Shown here: in pieces, positions 35,207 through 43,154 of the stretch
Numbering within the stretch: position 1 is the first letter of the stretch
How the letters are laid out: each line of letters opens with the position of its first letter
DNA from: Bacteroidaceae bacterium
Lineage (GTDB): Bacteria > Bacteroidota > Bacteroidia > Bacteroidales > Bacteroidaceae
Direction of reading: 5' to 3'
Assembly: GCA_017524545.1 (NCBI GenBank)
Contig: JAFXVN010000041.1
Span: 36,687 to 100,686, forward strand
Length of the DNA stretch: 64,000 nt
Position numbers and translations under genes: made by a program
The notes under the pieces: model-generated
The model's database searches: none
What the model saw: only the letters and a program-made list of their open reading frames with translations
Told to the model about the DNA's origin: nothing

Positions 35207-36640
35207 CTATTTGGCTGTTTTCCTATAGAGGGTTATAATTGCCAGTACCATCATCAAGGCAAGGCCGGCAGAAAGACCGACGGAGAGCGGCAGGCCGAAG
35301 CCCTCTGGGGCGATGATGATATAGCTGGTACATACGACTGTCATAAAGAGGGCGGGCAGAAACGCTATCCAATAGCACATTGCCTGCTTCCGAAGCCACA
35401 CCGTTGCTGCCCAGAGCATGATGCAGGCAAGCGTCTGGTTCGTCCAAGCAAAGTAGCGCCAGAGGGCATTGAAGTCGATGAAGAACAAAGCTGTCGTGAT
35501 AGCAAAGAGGGGCAGACAGAGCATAAGGCGCTTTGCAATGCTCTTCTGGCTGATATGCAGGAAGTCGGCAACGATGAGTCGGGCACTGCGGAAGGCCGTA
35601 TCGCCGCTTGTGATGGGCGCTGCCACCACGCCGAGGATGGCAAGCACAGCACCTACGGTTCCCATCCAGCCAGTGCTGATTTCCTTGACCACGATGGCAG
35701 GATTGCCCAGAGAGGCCAACTTCTCGTATGCCGTCGCGCCCTCTTCACCCGGCAACATGCTGGCAAACTTCACAGCGGCGGCAGCCCAGATGAGTGCCAC
35801 AATGCCCTCGGTAATCATGGCTCCATAGAAAATGGGACGGCCGAGACGTTCGCTTGTCAGGCAACGAGCCATAAGCGGACTCTGCGTGCCGTGGAAGCCA
35901 CTGATTGCGCCACAGGCAATGGTGATGCAAAGCATGGGGAAGATGGGCAAATCCTTCGGGTGATGCGTCACGAAAGGTGCATCCGTCAGCTCCGGCATCC
36001 AACCCTCCTGTGTATAGATGTTCCAGCCAATGCCTACAGCCATAGCAAGCAGAGCAAAGCCAAAAACGGGATAGACTCTGCCGATAAGCTTGTCAATAGG
36101 CAGCAAGGTGGCAAGGATGAAGTACAGGAAGATGAGCGTCAGCCAGAAGCCGTTCGAGAAGAACCAGCCCTGGTCAGACGTCATATTGTCGAGCAGAGAA
36201 GCGGGTGTTGTCACAAAGACTGCGCCGACAAGGACGAGAAGCACCAGTGCACCCACTCGCATCACCAGCCGCATCCCATTGCCAAGCTCATTGCCAATTA
36301 TCTCAGGCAGAGAGACACCACCCTGCCGAATACATATCATGCCGCAAAGGTAGTCGTGAACCGCGCCCGCAAAGATGCAGCCAAACACTATCCAAAGATA
36401 GGCAGCAGGGCCGAACAGGATGCCCATGATGGCACCGAAGATGGGGCCTGTGCCTGCGATATTGAGGAACTGGATGAGGAACACGCGCCAAGCAGGCATG
36501 GGCATGAAGTCCACGCCGTCCTGCTTCTCGTAGCAGGGCATCTTGGTTGCATCGGAAGGCTTTATGACGCGCTCAACGACGGCTCCGTAAAGCAAATAGC
36601 CCAACAAAAGGCATACAAGGGATACTGTGAATGTTAACAT
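35207..36640 (-). CDS. cstA: CstA-family peptide/pyruvate transporter, copy 1
   Basis: 477-residue inner-membrane protein with many helices. GTGPIFGAIMGILFGPAAYL, HDYLCGMICIRQGGVSLPEI and SGFHGTQSPLMARCLTSERL are conserved CstA segments. CstA proteins import peptides or pyruvate during carbon limitation. It is shorter than the roughly 700-residue enterobacterial CstA, as is common in Bacteroidota. A close paralogue lies immediately upstream in the same orientation, separated by ACGATTTACTATTT and TTAACTCTTAA repeats. Confidence 0.92.
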   Translation of the reverse strand: MLTFTVSLVCLLLGYLLYGAVVERVIKPSDATKMPCYEKQDGVDFMPMPAWRVFLIQFLNIAGTGPIFGAIMGILFGPAAYLWIVFGCIFAGAVHDYLCGMICIRQGGVSLPEIIGNELGNGMRLVMRVGALVLLVLVGAVFVTTPASLLDNMTSDQGWFFSNGFWLTLIFLYFILATLLPIDKLIGRVYPVFGFALLAMAVGIGWNIYTQEGWMPELTDAPFVTHHPKDLPIFPMLCITIACGAISGFHGTQSPLMARCLTSERLGRPIFYGAMITEGIVALIWAAAAVKFASMLPGEEGATAYEKLASLGNPAIVVKEISTGWMGTVGAVLAILGVVAAPITSGDTAFRSARLIVADFLHISQKSIAKRLMLCLPLFAITTALFFIDFNALWRYFAWTNQTLACIMLWAATVWLRKQAMCYWIAFLPALFMTVVCTSYIIIAPEGFGLPLSVGLSAGLALMMVLAIITLYRKTAK

Positions 36641-36740
36641 CTAATTTATTTTCTATTTGACGATTTACTATTTACGATTTATTGACGATTTTATTATTTC
36701 GCTATTTGGGTGTCTTTCTTAACTCTTAACCCTTAATTCT
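36641..36740. repeat. Repeat-filled gap between the two cstA copies
   Basis: Units of TGACGATTTACTATTTACGA and TTCTTAACTCTTAACCCTTA fill the 85 nt between the genes and run into the end of copy 2. No gene or clear promoter is seen. Confidence 0.6.
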
Positions 36741-38213
36741 TAACTTTATAAAGCCCAGTGCCACGATGGCGGTAAACGCTCCACCTATTGCATAACCCAA
36801 TGTAGTATCGAGGCCGAAGCCGTTCTCCTTGTCTATCAGGATGAAGCAGGCACTCACGGCACACATGAAGACGGCGGGGAAGTAGGCTATCAGCCACGAC
36901 CAGCGCGGCAGGATTCCCTTTCCGTCTGTGCGATGCTTCAGGAAATGTGCGATAGTGAAAAAGGTGAAGGTTGCCAGAACCTGATTGAACCAAGAGACAT
37001 AGAGCCAGAGCACCTTGAAGCTGCTGACGTTCAGCATGGCGATGGCGACGGCGAACAAGGGGGCTGTGAGAATGAGACGCTTCATGAGCGGTTTCTGGTC
37101 GTAGTGGCTGAAGTCGGCCACAATCATGCGGGCTGCACGGAATGCGCTGCCGCCCGTACTCATCGGGGCTGCCACGATACCCAGCACAGCCAGCACCAGT
37201 CCTGCATTGCCCAGCCAGTCGTTGCACATCCGCTCAACCAAAAGGCCCGGATTCATCTTCACCGTTCCGCAGGCAGTCATCGCGTTGTAGAGCTTCTCGT
37301 AAGGCGTAGTGCCCGCGATGTCCATCATATCGACGAATTTCATCGCTGCTGCAGCCCAGATGAGGGCAACCACACCTTCCGTCACCATTGCCCCGTAGAA
37401 ACAGCGAAGACCATACTTCTCGTTCTTGATGCAACGCGCCATCATCGGGCTTTGCGTAGCATGGAAGCCGCTCACTGCTCCGCAGGCAATCGTAATGAAC
37501 AGGCCTGGGAACAGGGGCGTATAGCTGACGGGGTAATGGTCGCTGAAAGATTCCATGATGCTGGGGATATTGCCCTCGTGCGTGAAAATGCCGAAGCCGA
37601 TGAGCACCGCCATGATGAGCAGCGCCGCACCAAACACAGGATAGATGGTGCCGATGACTTTGTTGATGGAAAAAACGGTGACGGCAAGGTAGAAGACGAG
37701 AATCAAGACTGTCCAAATGAGGTTCGTGTCGGCCACATCGAACAGCCTCAGCGTCAACTGGTCCATCAATCCAGCAGGAATCAGCACGAAGCTGGCACCT
37801 ACGCAAATCATCAGAACGAGCGTCACAACACGCATCACCAGTCGGCAAACGCTACCCAGCTCGTCGCCTATGATTTCCGGCAGTCCCATTCCGTCGCGCC
37901 TGATGCTTATCATGCCTGCCATGTAGTCGTGCATGGCTCCGCCGAGGATGCAGCCGAAAACTATCCAGAGGAAAGCAGCAGGCCCGTAGAGCACGCCCAT
38001 CATCGCGCCGAAGATGGGGCCAGTGCCTGCGATATTGAGGAACTGCACCGTATAGACTTTCCACGTCGGCATGGGGATATAGTCGGCACCGTCCTGCTTC
38101 GTATAGCAAGGCGTCTTGCGCTCCGGGTCAACACCGAACACCTTCTCTACAAATGTACCATAAACAAAATAACCAAGCACCAGACAGGCCAGCGCTATGC
38201 AAAATGTCAACAT
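36726..38213 (-). CDS. cstA: CstA-family peptide/pyruvate transporter, copy 2
   Basis: 495-residue paralogue of the downstream gene with the same core segments (GTGPIFGAMMGVLYGPAAFL, HDYMAGMISIRRDGMGLPEI, SGFHATQSPMMARCIKNEKY). It is the promoter-proximal copy, with a TATCTTTG box 51 nt upstream. The two copies have diverged widely outside these segments, so they may differ in substrate. Confidence 0.92.
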   Translation of the reverse strand: MLTFCIALACLVLGYFVYGTFVEKVFGVDPERKTPCYTKQDGADYIPMPTWKVYTVQFLNIAGTGPIFGAMMGVLYGPAAFLWIVFGCILGGAMHDYMAGMISIRRDGMGLPEIIGDELGSVCRLVMRVVTLVLMICVGASFVLIPAGLMDQLTLRLFDVADTNLIWTVLILVFYLAVTVFSINKVIGTIYPVFGAALLIMAVLIGFGIFTHEGNIPSIMESFSDHYPVSYTPLFPGLFITIACGAVSGFHATQSPMMARCIKNEKYGLRCFYGAMVTEGVVALIWAAAAMKFVDMMDIAGTTPYEKLYNAMTACGTVKMNPGLLVERMCNDWLGNAGLVLAVLGIVAAPMSTGGSAFRAARMIVADFSHYDQKPLMKRLILTAPLFAVAIAMLNVSSFKVLWLYVSWFNQVLATFTFFTIAHFLKHRTDGKGILPRWSWLIAYFPAVFMCAVSACFILIDKENGFGLDTTLGYAIGGAFTAIVALGFIKLRIKG

Positions 38214-38263
38214 CTCTTATTTACCATTTAATCATTTACCATTTACCATTTGCATTCACGGCA

Positions 38264-38271
38264 CAAAGATA
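38264..38271 (-). promoter_or_regulatory. -7 box TATCTTTG for the cstA pair
   Basis: TTTGTATCTTTGTGCC on the minus strand upstream of copy 2; TTTACCATTTACCATTT repeats fill the leader. Confidence 0.55.
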
Positions 38272-38315
38272 CAAAAAAATGAAGAATTAAGAATGAAGAA
38301 TTGAGAATAATTTCG

Positions 38316-38323
38316 TAATTTTG
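38316..38323 (+). promoter_or_regulatory. -7 box TAATTTTG abutting the GHL10 gene start
   Basis: TAATTTTG ends 4 nt before the ATG at 38328, implying a nearly leaderless transcript. Confidence 0.5.
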
Positions 38324-38327
38324 CAGC

Positions 38328-39875
38328 ATGAAACACACATTATATATATATATAAGCCTCATCACCTTCCTTTTCAGCATAGAAACAAGGGCACAAGTAC
38401 AACATAAAAAGAGCGATTTCCTGCCAAAAAGTGTCACTTCCGCCTTGGACAATCGTCCGTTGGCAGCGGAGCAATCGGAGTTGTTCCTTTCCGCACCGTC
38501 TGCCCCCAAACATGAGGTAAGAGCCGTTTGGCTGACGACCATTATGGGCTTGGACTGGCCAAAGACTCTGGCAACGAACGAAGAGAGCCGCCAAAAGCAG
38601 AAGGAGGAATTGTGCCAGATTCTCGACCGGTTGCAGGCCTGCCGCATTAACACGGTGGTTCTTCAGACGCGCCTCCGTGGTTCGGTCATCTATCCGAGCA
38701 AGATAGAGCCGTGGGACATCTGCCTGACTGGACAGTTCGACCGCGACCCTGGCTACGACCCGCTGGCCTTCGCTATCGAAGAGACGCACCGCCGAGGGAT
38801 GGAACTGCACGCATGGCTTGTCACCGTGCCTGCCTTCAAAATCATCAATGCCAAGAAGATGGGCAAGCGGAGCCTGATGCGCACACATCCCGAACTGCTG
38901 AAAAAGCATGGCGAGCAGTACTATCTCGACCCGGGACTGCCAGGTTCTGCGAAGTATCTGACGGCTCTTTGCCAAGAGATTGTAAGCAATTACGACGTTG
39001 ACGGCATCCATTTCGACTACATTCGCTACCCCGAACAGGCCGAATCCTTCTCCGATGCCGCAACTTTCAAAAAGTATGGGAAGGGGCAAGACAAGCATGC
39101 GTGGCGACGCGACAACATCACAAGGATGGTTCGGGAGGCGCACGAGGCCGTCAAGGAACTGAAGCCCTGGGTGCGCTTCAGCTGCTCTCCTGTAGGCAAG
39201 TTCAAGGATTTGAGCCGCTATTCGGCAAAAGGCTGGTCGGCCTTCGGCACCGTATATCAGGATGCACAGGGGTGGCTGCGCGAGGGCATCATGGACATGC
39301 TGTTGCCGATGATGTACTTCCAGGGCGACCACTTCTACCCCTTCGCCGTAGATTGGAAGGAGAACTGCTACGGACGGACTGTTGCTCCCGGCCTCGGCAT
39401 CTACTTCCTGTCGCCAAAGGAGAAGAACTGGGGCTTGGGTGTCATTCAGCGGGAACTCTGTTATCTGCGGCACATGGGACTCGGCGGACAAGCCTACTTC
39501 CGCAGCCAGTTCCTGACCGACAACACAAAGGGCATCTATGACTACCTCCAGACGGACTTCTATCCCTACCCTGCCCTGCTGCCGCCCATGACTTGGCAGA
39601 GCACATCGCGCCCCGACGTGCCGCTACTTGTAAAACGCGAACGCAGGAATGGTGTCAACGAATACCTCGAATGGGTGCCGAAGGAGGGATGCCGCTACGT
39701 CATCTATGCCAGCCGGGAACATCCTGTTGACACGAGCAATCCTGCAAACATCGTCAAGGTGACGTACGACAACAGCTATATTTACAGCCTCCTCGCAGCC
39801 TATTATCACAATTACCACATCGCCATCACCGCCCTCGACCGCTACGGCAATGAGAGCCTCCCGCTGGAGCTATAA
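38328..39875 (+). CDS. GHL10/YddW-family glycosyl hydrolase-like secreted protein, copy 1
   Basis: 515-residue exported protein (signal peptide about residues 1-24). TIM-barrel segments of the GHL10 (DUF187/YddW) family: HEVRAVWLTTIMGLDWPKTL, INTVVLQTRLRGSVIYPSKI, GMELHAWLVTVPAFK, YDVDGIHFDYIRYPEQAESF (likely catalytic acids), VRFSCSPVGKFKDL and DMLLPMMYFQGDHFYPFAVD. A fibronectin-like carboxy domain ends the protein. The family probably cleaves peptidoglycan-related or other surface glycans. A paralogue is at 46372. Confidence 0.9.
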   Translation: MKHTLYIYISLITFLFSIETRAQVQHKKSDFLPKSVTSALDNRPLAAEQSELFLSAPSAPKHEVRAVWLTTIMGLDWPKTLATNEESRQKQKEELCQILDRLQACRINTVVLQTRLRGSVIYPSKIEPWDICLTGQFDRDPGYDPLAFAIEETHRRGMELHAWLVTVPAFKIINAKKMGKRSLMRTHPELLKKHGEQYYLDPGLPGSAKYLTALCQEIVSNYDVDGIHFDYIRYPEQAESFSDAATFKKYGKGQDKHAWRRDNITRMVREAHEAVKELKPWVRFSCSPVGKFKDLSRYSAKGWSAFGTVYQDAQGWLREGIMDMLLPMMYFQGDHFYPFAVDWKENCYGRTVAPGLGIYFLSPKEKNWGLGVIQRELCYLRHMGLGGQAYFRSQFLTDNTKGIYDYLQTDFYPYPALLPPMTWQSTSRPDVPLLVKRERRNGVNEYLEWVPKEGCRYVIYASREHPVDTSNPANIVKVTYDNSYIYSLLAAYYHNYHIAITALDRYGNESLPLEL

Positions 39876-40403
39876 GGGAAAAGCAAATTTCGGGGTCAGC
39901 ACGAATTTACGAGAAAATAATTTGCGGGACAGCATAATTTATCCCAAATCGGTCATTCGATATTTTACAAGTTATGATGTGGCTGGAAGCCAATACAGCA
40001 GTGTAACCGAGGACAATGTGCCGTAAAACTTCACACAGCGTGTCACAAAACTTCACATAGCGTGCTTACAAATTATTTTCAAGCTTTGAAAATCTATTTT
40101 CAAGGCTTGATAATATATTTTCAAAGCTTGATAATATATTTTCACGCCTTGAAAATAATTATATAACGAGCCTAAAAGACTTTTATGCCGTGTTATAGGG
40201 AGCTTTATATCGCGCTTTTCGAGAGTTTGTTCCCTGTTGGTAAGTGTATTACTTTGATTTGTGTTGTATGAAACTTGAGACGCGCAGTGTCCATTGAACG
40301 ATTTGGGGTAAATAGAGATACTATTCCCAATCTATTCTATACAACATGTGGAAGCCACAAACGGGCCTCCACATGATTGAAAGAATCCTATGATTGCAAA
40401 GTA
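39876..40403. other. 528-bp gap: repeat arrays, no gene seen
   Basis: Two adjacent copies of AAAACTTCACAYAGCGTG (40026-40065, period about 21) and the TTTTCAAGSCTTGAAAA array lie here. Short open frames have no ribosome site or recognisable product. GTGGAAGCC and GGCCTCCAC (40349-40372) form a hairpin that may terminate the lipoprotein gene on the minus strand. Confidence 0.5.
40071..40160. repeat. Second array of ~21-bp TTTTCAAGCCTTGAAAA-type units
   Basis: Four to five units of TTTTCAAGGCTTGATAATA/TTTTCAAAGCTTGATAATA with the same period and AT-rich joints as the 10535-10622 array. Both arrays lie downstream of genes for secreted proteins and are followed by TTTTATGCC-containing sequence. 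Confidence 0.8.
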
Positions 40404-40883
40404 TCAATTTGTAGTCTGCGTTTTACTACATTCAGCTGTTTCTCCACCATCTCCCAGGTATGGAACTCTTAGTTTCCCATTAACAATAGTAATAATCCAT
40501 CCATAGTCTGACAATTTTATCACATTGCCGTTCCTTTCATAAGCTGTAGTTTCCTTGCGCTCTCTACCCCAATAATATTTAGCTCCACTAATCGTTGTCG
40601 CATAATCACTGCCACTTGTATATATAATACCATATTCTACAACCTGGTCGTCTATGAAATGGATAGCCGCACGATAATAAGACCCATCAACAGCATTTTG
40701 TGGGGTATTTGTCCACCACCCTATTAGGTCGGCGTTTTTATATGTCTCTTGTGTGTTGTCTTTGTCTTTGTCTTTTCCATCATCTGTGTTTACTGGAGGT
40801 TCAATTATTTCATCTTCATCATCTCCACAAGAGACGAGTCCAAGGCATAAAGACATTGCAAGCAAATAAATGTATTTTCTCAT
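40404..40883 (-). CDS. Hypothetical lipoprotein
   Basis: 159 residues with a lipoprotein signal and lipobox (LCLGLVSCGDDED, Cys19), an acidic linker (DDGKDKDKDNTQE) and a compact domain with LIGWWTNTPQNAVDGSYYRA and KYYWGRERKETTAYERN. It looks like a lipocalin- or META-like small beta domain as found in many Bacteroidota surface lipoproteins, but no family is certain. It lies alone between repeat-filled gaps. Confidence 0.75.
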   Translation of the reverse strand: MRKYIYLLAMSLCLGLVSCGDDEDEIIEPPVNTDDGKDKDKDNTQETYKNADLIGWWTNTPQNAVDGSYYRAAIHFIDDQVVEYGIIYTSGSDYATTISGAKYYWGRERKETTAYERNGNVIKLSDYGWIITIVNGKLRVPYLGDGGETAECSKTQTTN

Positions 40884-41375
40884 AATAAGTCAAATAAAAA
40901 GGCGGAACCATTCGATGCTTATTAGCACTCTGGTTACCGCCAAGTGACCTATTACGTAACAAGCACGAATAGTTCACGCCATGGAAGCGTGAACCTTTAT
41001 CTGCTTGTTCTTTCGTAATGAATATTTGGCGGTATTCGAGTGCAAAGAACAAGAGCAAAAGCTCAATATCCTATATTTCCAAGCACGAACGGAAACGCTG
41101 GTTAATGATTGTGTTTGTTAATTAAATCCTGTGGCTCTGCAAGGCTGTGCCTCATCTTTGAGCCGAATGCGTTTCTCGTTCTATTTACTTCATTGGCAAA
41201 TCATGTTTAAGGGTTATACATTATTATATTGTTCACTTATCATACTTTACGCCTGCAAAGGTACGCTTTTTTCTCCATCCTGCCAAACAATTCTTTTCAT
41301 TTCCTTCACTACCAGCCCATGCCTCGAAGTGCCTACACGCTCAAAAATGTAAAATTCTTCAATGCAACTGAAGCA
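40884..41375. other. 492-bp gap with a promoter and a hairpin, no gene seen
   Basis: A good minus-strand promoter (41256-41287) lies about 370 nt upstream of the lipoprotein gene. Between them is a hairpin (TTCACGC...GCGTGAA, 40974-40994). Short open frames here show no family features. The gap could be a long leader. Confidence 0.45.
41256..41287 (-). promoter_or_regulatory. Promoter TTTG-N20-TACCTTTG
   Basis: TTTG (41284-41287) and TACCTTTG (41256-41263) on the minus strand at ideal spacing. The nearest downstream gene is the lipoprotein starting at 40883. Confidence 0.65.
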
Positions 41376-43070
41376 TCAAAATACGCGGACGGGGCGGACG
41401 CTCTGACCAAAGTAGCGGTCGTCGTCGAACCAGCTGATGTAGTTCCGTTCGATGTTCAGGCCGTACGCGCCATCGCTGCCGCTCGTGCTGAGCGAACGCG
41501 ACCAGTAGCCGCCATAGGTTCCTGCGTTGTAGCGGATCGTGTTGTAGCGGTAGCCCGCAGCGGGCAGGAATATGGAATTGCCGTTGCTCTTGCTCGTAAT
41601 CCTACGACCATTCACACCGTTCTGCGTTACCCATGTCGTTGTCGTATTGTTGCTGTCATATAGCTCTTTCAACTGTGCTATGCTCGGCATCTGCCAGCCT
41701 GGACCCCAGTTCACTGTCGCGGCATCGTCGTCAGGCTCAAGCTCCGTCAGGCCGTCGCCAACGAATGTGCCGTCGTCGTACCAGCAAGCATTCTTCTGAC
41801 CATCAGCAAAAGTATATTTGTTTAACTGAGTCCAAACCGACTGCCCTTCATTTATCCACTGGTAGGTGGTCCAGTTGTAGTCCGTTTTCGGCTGCGTCTC
41901 GCCCCAGGCAAAATAGGAGCCATAGCCTTCAGGGCTGTTTGCGCCCACATTGCACGTCGCCCACAGCGTGCCGGAGGGCAACCCAAGGTCAACCCAAGTA
42001 TGGGATTTGTCTTCCCGCTCGAAACTCTTCACCACACCATAATGTGGTACGCCATCAATCAGAATATATGACCTATAATAAATTGTGCCAACACCTGGAG
42101 AAACCAGCTTGACCGTATAGCAGTTATCGTCGCTCACCTCGTCGGAGGTGACGGTCTGGTCGTTGACCGTTGGCAACTCGTCCTTGCCATAGCAAACTCC
42201 AAGCAAAAGCGTGCTGTAGGCACCGCCACCTATGGTGAGATACGAACGGACAGTTAGCGTCTCCTCGTCAATGTCGCCAGTCTCTACAACATCGTCATCA
42301 AGCGTGCGGAAAGTGCGCACTGTGCCGTAGCGCGTCTGCCCGTCAACAATGGCGTATGGGCGATAGTAATAGTCTGTGCCACCAGCCAGCTGCCGCAAAT
42401 GCAAGGTGAAACTGTCGGAAGATGCAGTCAGCACATTATCGTCCGTGGTAGGCTTGATGCTTGTGCCATAGCAGATGCCATGTGAGAGGGTTGAATAGGC
42501 CGACAGCACATTCACGCTGCCCGACACCGTGGCGCTGAAACAGGTAATGGACGTGGCTTCGCCTGTCATGAACTTCACGTTAATACCATTCGTCGTGAAA
42601 GACTTCACCCTACCATAGAACCAGATGCCGCTCTGATAGACAAATGAACGAAAATAATAGGTTGCATTGGACATGAGGCCGCCTATCGTCTTGGTGTAAC
42701 GGCCGTCGGGTGACACATATTTGGGATCGACAAAGACCTGCGTGCCGTTGCTCTTGTTGGGAGTGCCTTCAAGACAATAGATGAAGCCGACGCGGAGGTC
42801 TGTCGAGAGGTTGTCGCGAATGCTGCCGGCATAGCCCACGAGTGTCGCCGACCTGGTGGTGATGTCAATGGCATCGCCAGTCACCGACGGGTCAAAAGTC
42901 GGGGCAATGCCTGGCATGTAAATCTCTTCGAATGTGATACTGTCCAACTGCGAGACACTGTATTCGGCTTTTTGGTCGTCTGCCATGTGGAGCACGACCT
43001 TTTGCGCCTTTACCGTCGGCGAACAAGCTGCAAGAATGAATAGAATCGTGAAGATGTTTTTTGCCTTCAT
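41376..43070 (-). CDS. Secreted protein with Fn3-like repeats and a FISUMP domain
   Basis: 564 residues from ATG 43070, starting with a signal (MKAKNIFTILFILAACSPTV). Next is a Prevotella-type element LHMADDQKAEYSVSQLDSIT, then about three fibronectin-III-like repeats with recurring YYxRxYxxxxGxxxYGxVxxF strands (about 60-345). The carboxy half is a FISUMP domain (WVDLGLPSGTLWATCNVGAN ... GYWSRSLSTSG ... SVRPVRVF). Likely a surface adhesin or lectin-like protein. The upstream in-frame extension was rejected because the signal peptide begins at this Met. Confidence 0.85.
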   Translation of the reverse strand: MKAKNIFTILFILAACSPTVKAQKVVLHMADDQKAEYSVSQLDSITFEEIYMPGIAPTFDPSVTGDAIDITTRSATLVGYAGSIRDNLSTDLRVGFIYCLEGTPNKSNGTQVFVDPKYVSPDGRYTKTIGGLMSNATYYFRSFVYQSGIWFYGRVKSFTTNGINVKFMTGEATSITCFSATVSGSVNVLSAYSTLSHGICYGTSIKPTTDDNVLTASSDSFTLHLRQLAGGTDYYYRPYAIVDGQTRYGTVRTFRTLDDDVVETGDIDEETLTVRSYLTIGGGAYSTLLLGVCYGKDELPTVNDQTVTSDEVSDDNCYTVKLVSPGVGTIYYRSYILIDGVPHYGVVKSFEREDKSHTWVDLGLPSGTLWATCNVGANSPEGYGSYFAWGETQPKTDYNWTTYQWINEGQSVWTQLNKYTFADGQKNACWYDDGTFVGDGLTELEPDDDAATVNWGPGWQMPSIAQLKELYDSNNTTTTWVTQNGVNGRRITSKSNGNSIFLPAAGYRYNTIRYNAGTYGGYWSRSLSTSGSDGAYGLNIERNYISWFDDDRYFGQSVRPVRVF

Positions 43071-43154
43071 ATTGATGTGTTTTTCGGGCTTCTCTGCCAC
43101 TAAGATATGTTTTTTATTTTGTTTTCTTTCTTTTCTTATTGTTGAACTACCCAA

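Noticed and set aside
40819-41058. 79-codon minus-strand frame upstream of the lipoprotein
   Set aside because: Overlaps the lipoprotein start in another frame and has no features; more likely part of a leader.
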